DNA of 64,000 nucleotides from Streptomyces calvus (GCF_006782915.1 NZ_VCNP01000004.1:62001-126000); one strand, 5' to 3'; positions 43,286 to 53,129 are shown, counted from the first letter of the stretch. The notes: generated by a model not told the origin, from the sequence alone. Made by a program: numbers and translations.

Positions 43286-43984
43286 ATGTCCGAGAAGCAA
43301 CCACGCCGACGAACGGAAACCGGTCTGCTCCCCTTCGTGACAGCTTCCGCAACGCTGGCGTTCTACACGCTGCAGTGCCGGCCGAGGCTGCTCACCTGGG
43401 GTGCGACGCAGGACGAAACCGCTCGCGCGTACCCCGGCGACGAACTGGTGCCCGACCCCGACGGCAGCTCGACGATGGCCACCGACCTTCCGGCACCACC
43501 CGAGCAGGTCTGGCCCTGGCTGGCGCAGATGGGGTACGACCGCGGAGGCTGGTACAGCTGGGACTGGCTGGACCGCTATGGGCACCCCAGCGCGGACCGC
43601 GTCGCGCCCGAGTGGCGGAAGCTGGAGGAAGGTCAACGCCTCAAGGCATCGCGGGACGGAAGGTTCTGGTTCACCGTGGCGCTGCTGGAGCCGAACCGGA
43701 CTCTGGTGCTTCGCTCGGACCTGAACCTCTCCGGAGGGCGGTCCTTCGACCCGCGGACCAAGCCCCTGCCACAGGCGCGGCTGGACGGAATCTGGGCCTT
43801 CCACCTACGACCGGCCCCCTTCGGTGAGACACGTCTGGTGGTCCGCACGCGCGGTCAAGGCCACCCCCGATGGCTCACCCGGCCTTTCGACCTGGTGTTC
43901 GGTGAACCCGCGCACTTCATCATGCAGACCCGCCAGTTCCGCAATCTGCGCGCCCGGGTCGGCGCGGAAGGCATGACCCCGTAG
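43286..43984 (+). CDS. SRPBCC/START-fold protein
   Basis: A 232-residue protein. A short hydrophobic stretch ([16 protein letters not shown]) near residue 20 may anchor it. The rest matches the SRPBCC ligand-binding fold: [30 protein letters not shown], then [12 protein letters not shown] and the long C-terminal helix ([21 protein letters not shown]). Relatives occur in DosR-type and stress loci. It is one of few plus-strand genes in this part. GGGAG precedes the ATG and two regulator boxes lie upstream. The ligand is unknown. Confidence 0.82.
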   Translation: MSEKQPRRRTETGLLPFVTASATLAFYTLQCRPRLLTWGATQDETARAYPGDELVPDPDGSSTMATDLPAPPEQVWPWLAQMGYDRGGWYSWDWLDRYGHPSADRVAPEWRKLEEGQRLKASRDGRFWFTVALLEPNRTLVLRSDLNLSGGRSFDPRTKPLPQARLDGIWAFHLRPAPFGETRLVVRTRGQGHPRWLTRPFDLVFGEPAHFIMQTRQFRNLRARVGAEGMTP

Positions 43985-44763
43985 TGCCACGGCCTCGTCC
44001 CGGTCCACCAGCACGGCCGGTCGGCCGTTAGTCGATCCACGGCGTCACCGAACCGCGAGAGGACCGCGGACAGCTGCCGCACCGCCACAGGTCCCTGTTA
44101 CTCGAAGGCGTCCGCCCGCAAGTTCTCCAGATGCCGCAGCAGCGTGCCGTCGACGCTGACGCGCCGCTCCGGACGCACAGCCGCGGACACCGGCTCGGGC
44201 AGCAGGACCCGCAGATAACCGACGCGGCTCGTGCCGACGAGCACCCCGTCACGAGGGCACCGGGATCGCCCTCCAGGCCGGAGGAAAGCACGATCGTGTC
44301 CACGCACGACTGGACCAGGGCAATGGAGTCGCACGCCTTTCCCCTTGCGCACTCGACGGGCCGGAGCGCTGTTCAGCACTCGATCCACCCGGCGCCGGCC
44401 CGCTCCGGAGCAAGGACGAGCGCGACCTCTCCGAAGGATCCGCCTACGCTCCACTGCACGGCCGCGCAGCGACAAGGAGGTGCTCGCGGCACTTCGTACG
44501 CTGATCACCGATGCACTCGCCGGCACGGCCGAGGACATGCCGGAGGAGGGCTGTCCACTTCCCGAGGACCTGGGGGCCACGGTCGCTATCGGCTACGACG
44601 ACCAAGGAGTGCTGCACTCTCTGTACGGGTCACAGGTCCGAGACAGTCGGCGTCGCACGGACCACCACGATCACCACCAGGGAGGCCGCGTCACCCCTCC
44701 GTCCCAAGGTCTGCGACACCGGCGTCACGCTCCGACGGCCGCCCGCGCGTGGTCGACGTGACC
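43985..44763. other. Decayed region without intact gene
   Basis: About 780 bases. On the minus strand a segment reads VGTSRVGYLRVLLPEPVSAAV and later GTLLRHLENLRADAFE before a stop at 44098, and on the plus strand an open run (ALRTLITDALAGTAEDMPEE, about 44480-44640) has coding-like bias. Neither has a proper start and I assign no family. The stretch is probably a mixture of gene remnants. Confidence 0.4.
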
Positions 44764-45117
44764 GCGGCCCCGGCTGGAAACCCGCCGAGGTGCTGCGGCT
44801 GGCGGCCACGGTGGACCAGTACTCGCCGCACGTCCCTGGCCCACTCCATCGTCGACGCGGCCCGTGAGCGCGGACTGGAGCCGTCGATGGCGACAGGGGT
44901 GTCGGAGGAGGCCGGCCGGGGCGCGTACGGCGTGGTCGAGGGCCGCAGGACGACCGTGGGCCGTCCGGAGCCCGCAGCGGTGGTCCCGGACTGGGCGCGG
45001 GCCGCGGAGAACCGGGCGCTGCTGGACGGCGCCGCCGTCGCCTGGCTCACCGTCGGCGGTGTTCCCACGGGAGCCGTCAGGTTTCGGCACGGGGATCACC
45101 CCCCGGTGGTTCAGTAG
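44764..45117 (+). pseudogene. Fragment of a heavy-metal P-type ATPase
   Basis: The plus strand first reads EVLRLAATVDQYSPH in one frame, then after an apparent 1-base insertion (an extra C near 44840) LAHSIVDAARERGLEPSM and GAYGVVEGRRTTVGRPEPAA in another. This is the nucleotide-binding region of P1B-type ATPases (usual LAxxIVxAAxERGL and GxGVxGxVxGxxVxVG). Both the N-terminal membrane part and the C-terminal catalytic end are missing. It is non-functional. Heavy-metal ATPases are frequent members of DosR-like regulons. Confidence 0.6.
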
Positions 45118-45992
45118 TGGGGTACGACGGCCACGGGGCAGACCGCCTGCTGGATCACGGCGTGGGTCACCGGGCCGGTACGCGCAATCCTCGGGCGGTC
45201 GGTGAGCCGGTGTCCGACGACCAGCAATTCCGCGCCGGACGCCGCCTTCAGCAAGGCCCCGGAGGGCTTGCCCTCCACCACCGTCTCGAGAACATCGACG
45301 TCGGAGTACTTGTCGCCCCACGGCTGGAGCACGGCGGCGAGGAACCGCAGCCACTCCTCGGCCCGCTCCCGATCGCTCACCAGACCGATCTCGCCGGGAC
45401 CCAGGGTGAGCAGGTCGGGGGCACGCCAGGCGTGCAGAACCCTCAGCCGCGCGTGGCGCACGCGGGCCGCCTCGAAGGCGAACTCGATCACCTCGTCGCA
45501 CGGTTCCGTGACGTCGACACCGACAACCACGTCCCGTCGGCCGCCGCCGGCCACTTCCTGCGTCTCACCAGCCGTGCCGTCGGCCCGCACGAGGACGACG
45601 GCCCCGGTGGCCCTCGCCACGACCTCGAGAGCGACCGACCCCACGAGCAGTCCGGTGATACCGCCCAGCCCGCGCGAGCCCAGCACCAGCAGCTCGGCGC
45701 CGGCCGACGCCTTCACCAGGGCGGCGGACGCCGGCCCCTCGACCTGCTCGTCGTACACCCGCACGTCGGGGCACGCCGTGCGAACGCGTTCCTCCGCCTG
45801 TCGCAGGACACACCGGGCCCGGTGCCGCTCAGCCGCGTAGGAGATCTCCGCCCCACCCTGGCGCGGGTGCCAGTTCCGCACATGCAGCAGCCGCAGTGGC
45901 CGTCCGCGGCGGACGGCCTCACGAGCCGCCCACTCGGCGGCGGCGAGACTCTCGGGTGAACCGTCGACCCCGACGGCAACAGGTGAAAGCAT
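45111..45992 (-). CDS. Tandem universal stress protein (UspA x2)
   Basis: A 293-residue protein with two Usp domains. Domain 1 starts VAVGVDGSPESLAAAEWAAREA and ends with the ATP-binding GSRGLGGITGLLVGSVALEV; domain 2 starts DVVVGVDVTEPCDEVIEFAF and ends VGHRLTDRPRIARTGPVTHAVI, where the glycine-rich loop is diverged. Tandem Usps of this length are hallmarks of mycobacterial DosR and Streptomyces OsdR regulons. ATG at 45992 follows GGAGGTG. A GGGCC-N4-GGCCC box lies 84 bases upstream. Confidence 0.9.
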   Translation of the reverse strand: MLSPVAVGVDGSPESLAAAEWAAREAVRRGRPLRLLHVRNWHPRQGGAEISYAAERHRARCVLRQAEERVRTACPDVRVYDEQVEGPASAALVKASAGAELLVLGSRGLGGITGLLVGSVALEVVARATGAVVLVRADGTAGETQEVAGGGRRDVVVGVDVTEPCDEVIEFAFEAARVRHARLRVLHAWRAPDLLTLGPGEIGLVSDRERAEEWLRFLAAVLQPWGDKYSDVDVLETVVEGKPSGALLKAASGAELLVVGHRLTDRPRIARTGPVTHAVIQQAVCPVAVVPHY

Positions 45993-46075
45993 GACGCGCA
46001 CCTCCAGAAGACCTCCCCATTCATCAGTGTCACGCGGGGGCGGTGTCCGGGACCGGGCCACCGGGTCCATCCGGA

Positions 46076-46089
46076 GGGCCATCAGGCCC
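46076..46089. promoter_or_regulatory. DosR/OsdR-type box upstream of USP
   Basis: GGGCCATCAGGCCC, perfect 5-bp arms with a 4-bp centre, 84 bases upstream of the USP gene start at 45992. A degenerate second dyad (GGACCGGGCCACCGGGTCC) lies about 25 bases closer to the gene. Confidence 0.5.
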
Positions 46090-46520
46090 ATGTCTCCGAC
46101 CGGCTGACGGGACAGCCATTCGGATCGTGCGGTACGACTACCACCGGGCCCTGTGCGCGGTTCGGCAGGGCGTGGCTCGTCCGGCCGGGTTGGAGGCTGA
46201 AGCAGCCCCGGTGTTGTCGGGCGCCGACGATCACGAGATCGCCGGCGGCCGACCGGAGCGTGAGCACCTTGCTACCGGGCCTTCGACCATCACGCGACGG
46301 ACCCGGACACCCGAGTGGGCGGCGATCTCGGGTCGACCGCTGCCGCGAGGACTGTCCGATGGCGGTCGAGCAGTTCGCCGAGGATCGCGGCCGATGGCCT
46401 GCGGCATCGGCTCGCCGATGAGGTCACCGTCACGGTCGGCGAACAGGCCGTAGTCCCACAGGGCGGAGACGTCCTCAGCGCGTCGGTTCCGGGGGTGCCG
46501 GACAGCTCCTCGACGCGGTG
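46082..46520 (-). pseudogene. Frameshifted universal stress protein gene
   Basis: Usp fragments are spread over different minus-strand frames: LWDYGLFADRDGDLIGEPMP, then ELLDRHRTVLAAAV, RVRRVMVEGPVARC, and finally AGDLVIVGARQHRG with HALPNRAQGPVVVVPHDP and a stop at 46082. Together they follow the order of a second Usp domain, but at least two frame changes interrupt it and no start region is intact. Confidence 0.65.
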
Positions 46521-46575
46521 CGGCAGCAGCGGACTGCGCATGGTGGGGTGAAGGACTCCCCCTGCACCTCCGCCC

Positions 46576-46613
<38 letters not shown>

Positions 46614-46643
46614 GACGGTGGAGCGGCCGGCTGTCCCCGCATG

Positions 46644-47288
46644 CTAGCCAGCCCGGCCGGCGGAAAGGTGGGCATCCACTGTGACGACACCGTCGACACC
46701 CTGGCACAGGCCCACGATCACCGGGATGAGACGCGGTTCCGGGACGTGTCCCCGAAGGGTGACGACCCCGTCTCGGGCCTCGATGGCGACGGTGCCCTCA
46801 TCCAGGCCGAGGATGCGCCCCAGGACCTCCTGCTCGACCTCGCCGCGGATCTCGGCGTCCGAGCGGATGAAGGCGTCGAGCAGGTCGCTGCGGGTGACGA
46901 TGCCGGTGAGGAGCCCGTCGTCGCCGACCACCGGCAGCTGCTTGACGTGCCTCCTGCGGAGTTCCCGCGCGGCCCGGGGGATCGTCCAGTCGGCGCGGGC
47001 GGTGAAGACGGGGCTGCTCATGAGTTCGCCTGCGGTCCGTGCCCGGGCCTTGCTCCAGGCGTGCTCGTCGGTCCCGTCCTGCCCCTGCGGATCAGGCGTG
47101 CCGGTCTCGTGCCGCAGCACGTCGGACGCGGACACGACGCCGACAGGGGCGCCGTCGTCGTCGACGACCGGTGCCGCGACGATGTCGTTCGCGTCCAGCA
47201 GGGTGGCGGCCTCCTGGAGTGGTGTGGTGGGGCGGAGGGCGACGACCTCCTCGGTCATCACGTCTCCGACCGTGCGGCGGTGCAGCAT
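46644..47288 (-). CDS. CBS-pair plus BON domain protein
   Basis: A 214-residue protein. Two CBS motifs (VGDVMTEEVVALRPTTPLQEAA ... APVVDDDGAPVGVVSASDVL; LMSSPVFTARADWTIPRAAREL ... LPVVGDDGLLTGIVTRSDLLDAF) are followed by a BON domain (EVEQEVLGRILGLDEGTVAIEARDGVVTLRG). CBS pairs bind adenine nucleotides; BON domains bind membranes or partners. Such proteins belong to the hypoxia regulons of actinobacteria. ATG at 47288 has GGAGGAG upstream. A regulator box lies about 150 bases upstream. Confidence 0.9.
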   Translation of the reverse strand: MLHRRTVGDVMTEEVVALRPTTPLQEAATLLDANDIVAAPVVDDDGAPVGVVSASDVLRHETGTPDPQGQDGTDEHAWSKARARTAGELMSSPVFTARADWTIPRAARELRRRHVKQLPVVGDDGLLTGIVTRSDLLDAFIRSDAEIRGEVEQEVLGRILGLDEGTVAIEARDGVVTLRGHVPEPRLIPVIVGLCQGVDGVVTVDAHLSAGRAG

Positions 47289-47439
47289 GACGTCGGTCTC
47301 CTCCGCATCACGACGGGGCGTCCGCGGTCGGACCGCCCGGGCGGACCACGTGCGGTGCGTCGACTCGTGCACGCCGTCTTCCCTACCCATGACAACACCG
47401 CGCTGCTCAGGCGACCAGTGACGTTCGGCCTGGCAGGGA

Positions 47440-47453
47440 GGGCCGACGGTCCC
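47440..47453. promoter_or_regulatory. DosR/OsdR-type box
   Basis: GGGCCGACGGTCCC, upstream of the CBS-BON gene at 47288 on the minus strand and downstream of the PNPOx gene. Arms GGGCC/GGTCC with one mismatch, 4-bp centre. Confidence 0.55.
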
Positions 47454-47527
47454 GCGGCCAGGAGTGCGACATTGTGCGCGAGACGCTGCCGACGTCGGGC
47501 AGTCGCGAACGCCGCACCGGATGCGGC

Positions 47528-47950
47528 TCATCGCGTGGTGCGTGCGCCCGTGATCTCGCGTCCGGTGACCAGCTCGGACTCGATGCGTACGAAGACCCCG
47601 TCACGTACGGGCATCCAGGAATGCGGGCCGGTCCGCGAGAGCCGTTCGTGCTCCGCGGCGTCGGTCACCACGGAGGCCCGGCCGGTGACGATCACGCTCC
47701 AGCCGGATCGGGTCGCCGCGGTGAACTCGTCCGCCTCGAAGGCGACCACGACACCGTCGACGGCGCGTACGAGATCGGAGCCGGCCGAGGTGCAGAGCAG
47801 AACGGAGGCATCCTCGCCCAGGGAGAAACTGACCGGGAGGACTGCGGGCAGCGCCTGCCGGGTGTACACGACCCGGCCGACCTGCACCTTGGCCAGCAGG
47901 CGAAGGCACTCCTGCCGGTCGAGAATGCGAAAGGCGTCGTTCTCGAGCAT
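47528..47950 (-). CDS. PNPOx-like flavin/F420-binding protein, copy 1
   Basis: A 140-residue split-barrel protein of the pyridoxamine 5'-phosphate oxidase-like family: FRILDRQECLRLLAKVQVGRVVYTRQALPAVLPVSF, then VVVAFEADEF and GWSVIVTGRASVV. Members reduce or bind substrates with FMN or F420; several belong to the mycobacterial DosR regulon. It is a close paralogue of the gene at 48289-48729. ATG at 47950 is favoured by alignment with that paralogue although the ribosome site is weak. A regulator box sits 37 bases upstream. Confidence 0.88.
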   Translation of the reverse strand: MLENDAFRILDRQECLRLLAKVQVGRVVYTRQALPAVLPVSFSLGEDASVLLCTSAGSDLVRAVDGVVVAFEADEFTAATRSGWSVIVTGRASVVTDAAEHERLSRTGPHSWMPVRDGVFVRIESELVTGREITGARTTR

Positions 47951-47986
47951 CAGGCCATCATCAGTGTGGCCGCCCTGTGGTGAGTA

Positions 47987-48000
47987 GGGCCGGTCGGCCC
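47987..48000. promoter_or_regulatory. DosR/OsdR-type box
   Basis: GGGCCGGTCGGCCC centred about 43 bases upstream of the PNPOx copy 1 start, a position suited to activation at the -35 region. Confidence 0.6.
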
Positions 48001-48029
48001 CACTTCCGTCCACCGCCCGGCAGCAGACG

Positions 48030-48130
48030 CCCGCAGCCGCCGTTCTGCTGGCCAGTCACGACGAGGGCTGTCCGGGCGGAGGTGGCTTTCATCAGCGCCT
48101 GCGCGAACGCACGCCCTACCACGCGGGCAT
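48030..48130 (-). pseudogene. Possible USP gene fragment
   Basis: The minus strand reads RVVGRAFAQALMKATSARTALVVTG, similar to the start of the last Usp segment (VEGxPAxALLKAAxGAxLLVVG). About 30 residues are recognisable, without start or continuation. Low-confidence remnant. Confidence 0.35.
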
Positions 48131-48288
48131 CGACTGCCACCCGCGGGGACGACTCCCGTGTCGCTGCGGTGTCCGCACGTCCGTGCAGCCGGCCATCGGC
48201 TGGTCGATCCGAGCAGCAGGCCGGCAGTCCGGTCCAGGCCCAAGAAAGTAGTTGAGGCCTCCGCCGTCCCAGCGGCGCACGCGGCGGC

Positions 48289-48729
48289 TCACGACGGCAC
48301 GTTGATTCCGTAAAGGGTGCGCCCGCCGACCAGCTCCCGGCCGGTGACCAGTTCCGGCTCGATGCGCACGAAGACCTCCACGGGCCAGGGCACCCAGGAC
48401 CGGGGCCCGGTGCGGACCAAGTGCTCGTGCTCGTCGGGGTCGGTCACCACCGAGGCGGAGCCGGTGACGACGACGCTCCAGCCGGAACGCGCCGCGACGT
48501 CGACCTCGTCGGCCTCGAAGGCGACCACGGCGCCGTCGACGGCGCGGACAAGCTCCGAGGAGGCCGACGTACGCAGCAGCACGGCACCGCTCTCCTCCAG
48601 GAGGAAGTTGACCGGCAGGACGGCGGGCAGGGCGTCGCGCGTGTGCACGATGCGGCCCACGGTCGCCTCGGTCAGCTGGCGCAGGCTCTCCTGCCGGTTC
48701 AGTTCGCGGAATCCGTCATTGCGGTACAT
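48289..48729 (-). CDS. PNPOx-like flavin/F420-binding protein, copy 2
   Basis: A 146-residue split-barrel protein, paralogous to copy 1 through most of its length (FRELNRQESLRQLTEATVGRIVHTRDALPAVLPVNF; VVAFEADEVDVAARSGWSVVVTGSASVVTDPDEH). FMN- or F420-dependent reductase activity is likely for the family; the substrate is unknown. It has its own regulator box 72 bases upstream (48801-48814), so the two copies seem separately expressed. The ribosome site before the ATG is weak, as in copy 1. Confidence 0.88.
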   Translation of the reverse strand: MYRNDGFRELNRQESLRQLTEATVGRIVHTRDALPAVLPVNFLLEESGAVLLRTSASSELVRAVDGAVVAFEADEVDVAARSGWSVVVTGSASVVTDPDEHEHLVRTGPRSWVPWPVEVFVRIEPELVTGRELVGGRTLYGINVPS

Positions 48730-49068
48730 CAGCCGGTCGTCTTCCCGTGTGTCGTCCGGTGCTGCCTTCCATCTTTCACGCGTGTGGCGGCCGGCAGTGA
48801 GGGCCGACCGTCCCCGGTCGGCCGCGGAACGGCCCTCGCCCCGACGGGACTTGGTGCCGTCTTCGGATCGCACCGACCTCGCGCCGTGGTCCGTCCGGCA
48901 CGGTCTTCATCGCGCCGGTTCCTGCGGCTGACGGCCGACTGGTCCACCGGCCATGTCGCCGAGCGCGCCCCGGCGCCCACGCCCTCGGCTCGTACGCGGT
49001 CGTGACCGTGCTCCCGACACCCGGTCTCCCGGTGTCGGGGGCACGGCGAACCGTACCGCGGCACCTGT
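48730..49068. other. Intergenic region with regulator box
   Basis: About 340 bases between the PNPOx copy 2 start and the flavodoxin gene end. Apart from the box at 48801-48814 no gene, hairpin or repeat is convincing. Confidence 0.4.
48801..48814. promoter_or_regulatory. DosR/OsdR-type box
   Basis: GGGCCGACCGTCCC, 72 bases upstream of PNPOx copy 2, followed by a further CGGTCGGCC half-site at about 48815-48823. Confidence 0.55.
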
Positions 49069-49575
49069 TCACCGGTGTGACATGGCGCCGAGTTCCCTCG
49101 CCACGCCCGCCGCCCAGTTCTCGATCACGGCGAAGTCGCGGAAGTCACCGCCCTTGCCGTTGCGAAGGATCATGCGGGCGATGCGGCCTTGCGCGCCTTC
49201 GGTGAGGCAACCGCCGAAGGTGACATGCGCACGGGCGTCGAGCTTGGCCATGGCCCTCTTGACGCCCGGAACGGGAGAAATGTCCCGCTGTGAGGCCGTC
49301 GAGTCGAGTGGTCCGGAGCTGAAGAACCACACCGGCCGGTGCGCCAGTGCGCCGCGGTGCCGCCGTACGAAGCGCCTGGCGTCCTTGTGCCAGCGCCCGG
49401 CGTACAGGGCACCGCCGACCACCACGGCCTCATAGCGGTCCAGATCCGTCACCGACCGGGCGGACAGCGCCTCGGCCGTGATCCCCGTCGTCCGCAGCAC
49501 CTCCGCTATGGTCTCGGCGATCTTCTGCGTCGATCCGTTGGCCGACCCGTAGGCGACCAACACCGTCTGCTCCAT
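49069..49575 (-). CDS. Flavodoxin-domain protein (HemG-like)
   Basis: A 168-residue flavodoxin. The FMN phosphate loop is VLVAYGSANGSTQKIAETIAEVL at the N-terminus; VVVGGALYAGRWHKDARRFV and PVWFFSSGPL follow as in the menaquinone-dependent protoporphyrinogen oxidase HemG and related flavodoxins. It carries electrons in the cytosol. It is the last gene of a run with a CBS-BON protein (16-base gap) and the GNAT-CoA ligase gene. ATG follows GGAGGCGGAGC. Confidence 0.88.
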   Translation of the reverse strand: MEQTVLVAYGSANGSTQKIAETIAEVLRTTGITAEALSARSVTDLDRYEAVVVGGALYAGRWHKDARRFVRRHRGALAHRPVWFFSSGPLDSTASQRDISPVPGVKRAMAKLDARAHVTFGGCLTEGAQGRIARMILRNGKGGDFRDFAVIENWAAGVARELGAMSHR

Positions 49576-49591
49576 GGTGCTCCGCCTCCTC

Positions 49592-50323
49592 TCACAGGCG
49601 CCGCAGCCAGTCGTCCGCGACGCCGCCCGGCGCGCGCGTGTCGTCCCGGAACTCGGAGTCGTCGAAGCGGTGGGTGAGCCTGTCCACGACGTCGACGACT
49701 CCGTCGGTCCTACGGGTCATGGCCACCGCGATCTCGCTTTCGCTCTTCCGCTCCAGCTGCCCTTCCAGCGTGACGACTCCCTCCGTGACGGTGACGTCGA
49801 CGCTGCCGTTGACCAGCCACAGTCCGCGTTGCAGCACCTCGCGGATCACTTCCTCGCGGATCTCCGCGTCGGGTCGCAGGAAGGTCTGCAGCAGGTCGTG
49901 CCGGGTGACGATGCCGACCAGGCGGTCGTCCTCGTCGAGTACCGGGAGCCGGTTCACCCGGTGCTCGACCATGGTGCGGGCGGCCTCCACGACGGTGTCC
50001 TCGGCGTGCACGCTGACGGCGGGCGCCGTCATCAGGCGGCCGGCCGTGCGCGCCCGGGCCTTGGCCGCCCGCCGGCGGGCGCGCGGGGTCAGCCGTGCGA
50101 GGCGGAACCGCGGGGTCGGCTCGTAGGCGAGGGGGGTCGCGGCCTGGTGGAGCATCAGGTCCGTCTCGGAGACGACGCCGATGACGTGCTGGTCGTCGTC
50201 CACCACGGGCAGTCCGCTGACGCGGTGTTCCACGAGCAGCCTGGCGACGGCCTTGAAGGGGGTGCCGTACTCGGCGCGGATCACCTGGGTGGTCATCACG
50301 GAGCCGACCTTCTGGTTCCTCAT
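49592..50323 (-). CDS. CBS-pair plus BON domain protein, second copy
   Basis: A 243-residue protein. CBS motifs are VGSVMTTQVIRAEYGTPFKAVA ... LPVVDDDQHVIGVVSETDLML and LMTAPAVSVHAEDTVVEAART ... RLPVLDEDDRLVGIVTRHDLLQTF, joined by a basic Arg-rich linker, then BON (REEVIREVLQRGLWLVNGSVDVTVTEGVVTLEG) and a short tail. It is paralogous to 46644-47288. Presumed to sense adenylate energy charge. It is encoded 12 bases after the GNAT-ligase reading frame end and 16 before flavodoxin, so the three form one operon. Confidence 0.9.
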   Translation of the reverse strand: MRNQKVGSVMTTQVIRAEYGTPFKAVARLLVEHRVSGLPVVDDDQHVIGVVSETDLMLHQAATPLAYEPTPRFRLARLTPRARRRAAKARARTAGRLMTAPAVSVHAEDTVVEAARTMVEHRVNRLPVLDEDDRLVGIVTRHDLLQTFLRPDAEIREEVIREVLQRGLWLVNGSVDVTVTEGVVTLEGQLERKSESEIAVAMTRRTDGVVDVVDRLTHRFDDSEFRDDTRAPGGVADDWLRRL

Positions 50324-50335
50324 GTCTGTTCCTCC

Positions 50336-53036
50336 TCAGCGCAGTCGGCGCAGATAGGGGTCCTGTGGCCGACGGGGCAGCAGGCGTATCCGCGCGTCGA
50401 GGACGGTGACCTCGCCGGGTGTGGCGAGGATCGGGTTGAAGTCGGCTTCGGCGAGCTGCGGCAGGTCCATGGCCATCCGGGACAGCTTGTGGAGTACCTG
50501 TTCCAGCCCTTCCAGGTCGACGGGGCCGCCGCCTTGCGTGCCGAAGAGCAGGGGGGCGCAGCGCGGGGCGGTGATCAGGTCGTGCACGTCCTGACCGGTG
50601 AGTGGGGCGAGGCGGGCGGCGTGGTCGGCGAGCACCTCCGTCGCCGTGCCTCCCAGGCCGAAGACGACGAGCGGGCCGAAGACGCCGTCCTGGACGACGC
50701 CGGCGAACAGTTCGGTGCCGCGGGGTGCGAGTGGCTGGACGACGACTCCGGTCATGAGTCCTTCGAAGCGGGCCCGCAGGTCCTGGAAGGCCGTGCGTAC
50801 CTGGGCCTCGTCGCGCAGGTCGAGGTGGACGGCGTGCTGGAGGCTCTTGTGCACGAGTCCGAGCCAGTGTGCCTTGAGGACCACTCGACCGTCGGTGCCG
50901 CGCAGGCGCTCGGCGGCGCGTACGGCGTCGTCCTCGGCCTCGGCCCAGGCCCAGGGCTGCTGGGGGATGCCGTAGCAGGACAGGAGCTCGGCGCAGGCAC
51001 GCGGGTCCAGCCAGCCTCCGTCCGGTCGCTGGGCGAGGAAGTCGTCCGCCAGGGCCTGCGCACGGGAGGTGTCGATGTCGTCCGGGTCCGGCACGGTGCC
51101 GACGGGCCGGGCGAGCCAGGCGGCCCGTCGGGCGGCGTGGGCCAGCGCCCGTGCCGCCGCCTGCGGTTCGGCGTACGAGGGGATCGCCTCGCCGTCGGAG
51201 ACGGGCAGCAGGGTGACCGGCAGGTCCTGTTCCAGGCGTACGACCATGACGGGCTTGGCCCGGCGGCCGGGCCCCCGGGTGACGGCCCGGACCAGGTCGT
51301 CGCCCGTCGCGGCGGCGACCGCGGTGGGGACGAGGGCCACCAGGACCGCGTCGACGGCCGGGTGACCCGCGAGCCGCTCGAGGCAGGTGTGCAACGCGTC
51401 CTCGGTCACGGCGGCGGTGGCGTCCACGGGGTTGCCGGCGCTCGCTCCGGCGGGCAGCGCGGCGAGCAGGTCGTCGGCCAGTTCGGGGCTGGGCGGGTTG
51501 AGGGTCAGGCCGGCTTCGGCGCAGGCGTCGGCGGCCAGGACTCCCGCGCCACCGGCGTTGGTGATCACGGCGACGCGGGTGCCGGCCGGCAGGGGCTGCG
51601 CGTGCAGCAGGGCCGCCGCTTCCAGCAGCTCGCCGACGGAGCGGGTCGCGGTGACGCCGGCCTGGGTGAACAGGGCCTGGCGGGTCATCGTGCCGGTGGC
51701 CGCGGCGGCGGTGTGCGAGGCTGCGGCGCGGCGGCCGGCGTCGGTGCGTCCGGCGTCGACGGTCAGCACGGGCATCCGCCGGGTGACGCGCCGGGCGGTG
51801 CGGGAGAAGGCCCGCGGATTGCCGAAGGACTCCAGGTGCAGCAGAGCGAGGTCGGTGCGGCCGTCGCTCTCCCACCACTGGAGCAGGTCGTTGCCGCTGA
51901 CGTCGTACTTGTCGCCGAGCGAGGCGAACGTGGAGACGCCGATGCCCAGCCCAGCCGGGACAGTCCCTCCAGCAGGGCGATGCCGACGCCGCCGGACTGT
52001 ACGGCGACCCCCGCGGTCCCGGCGCGTGGGTGTGCGGCGGCGAAGGTGGCGTCGAAACGGTACCCGGGGGCGGTGTTGGCCACGCCGAGGCAGTTGGGGC
52101 CGACCAGGCGCATCCCGTGGGTCCGGCAGGCGGTGAGCAGGGCCTCGGACTGCTCCGTGTCCAGTCCGGCGGAGACCACGACGAGAGCGCGTACGCCCGC
52201 CTTGCCGCACTCCTCGGCGACGGCCGGCACGGTCCCGGCCGGGCTCGCCACGACGACCAGGTCAGGGATGACGGGAAGGGCGCCGACGCAGGGGTAGGAC
52301 GGTACGCCGAGGAGGGCGGTGGTGGCGGGATTGACCGCGAACAGGCGGCCGGTGAAGCCGTCCTCGTGAAGGTGGTGCAGCAGGGCGCGTCCCACCGAGC
52401 CGGGACGGCGGCCGGCCCCGACGACGGCGATGGAGCGCGGCTTCAGCAGCGGCTCCAGGCTGGCCACGTCGGCGGTCCGTCCCCGGGCCTCCGAGGCCGT
52501 GAGGTAGGTCTCGTCGACGTGCAGGTCGATGGCGCAGTACACCTCGGGGCCGTCGAACCGCCGGGTCGCGGCGAGGCCGAGGTCGGCGAAGAGCCGCAGT
52601 ACCTCGTGGTTGTCGCTGAGGACGTCGGCGGTGAAGGCGGTGATGCCGTCGGTCCGGGCGGCCGAGACGAGGTGCTCGACGAGCAGGGTCCCCAAGCCCC
52701 GGTGGTGCAGGCCGTCGGCGACCGCGACGGCGAGTTCGGCGGTGTGCGGCGCGTCGTCGGCGGCGTGGTACTCGACGAGGCCGATGACCTGTCCGGCGCG
52801 TTCGGCGAGCAGGGCCCGGTGCCCGCGCCGGGCCGGCGCGCACACGGTGTCCGCGGCCAGGCCGGCGGAGCGGGAACCGGCTGAGAAGAAGCGCAGGCGG
52901 CGGTTGTCCGGTGACATCTCCGCGTAGAGCCCCTCCAGTTGGTCGTGGTCCCCGGGCTCGACGGCGCGGTACCGGCGGTGGTGCCGTCCGTGAGCAGCGC
53001 GTGGACTGCGGGGCGGTGTGGCGTGTCGTCCTTCAT
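50336..53036 (-). pseudogene. GNAT-CoA ligase (acyl-CoA synthetase, NDP-forming-like) with two frameshifts
   Basis: A gene of about 900 codons: GNAT domain at the N-terminus, CoA-binding Rossmann domain (AVVGAGRRPGSVGRALLHHL), succinyl-CoA-ligase-like domain (TNAGGAGVLAADACAEAGL) and C-terminal ATP-grasp (LLSCYGIPQQPWAWA ... VVLKAHWLGLVHKS). It is broken twice. After HALLTDGTT (near 52978) one base is missing relative to the homologous fragment at 42.8 kb. At 51944-51953 the pentamer GCCCA is duplicated, shifting the frame after LLEGLSRLG. The ATG at 53036 has AAGGAGA, so the 5' end is intact. It would acetylate proteins or make acyl-CoA if restored. Confidence 0.85.
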
Positions 53037-53129
53037 GGCGGTTCTCCTTCGAGCCGCTCGGGTCCTTTGGCCTGTCGAGCGTCTGTCACGACGTCGGTCG
53101 CGCCCAGGGACCGACCGGGGGTGCCCGCA

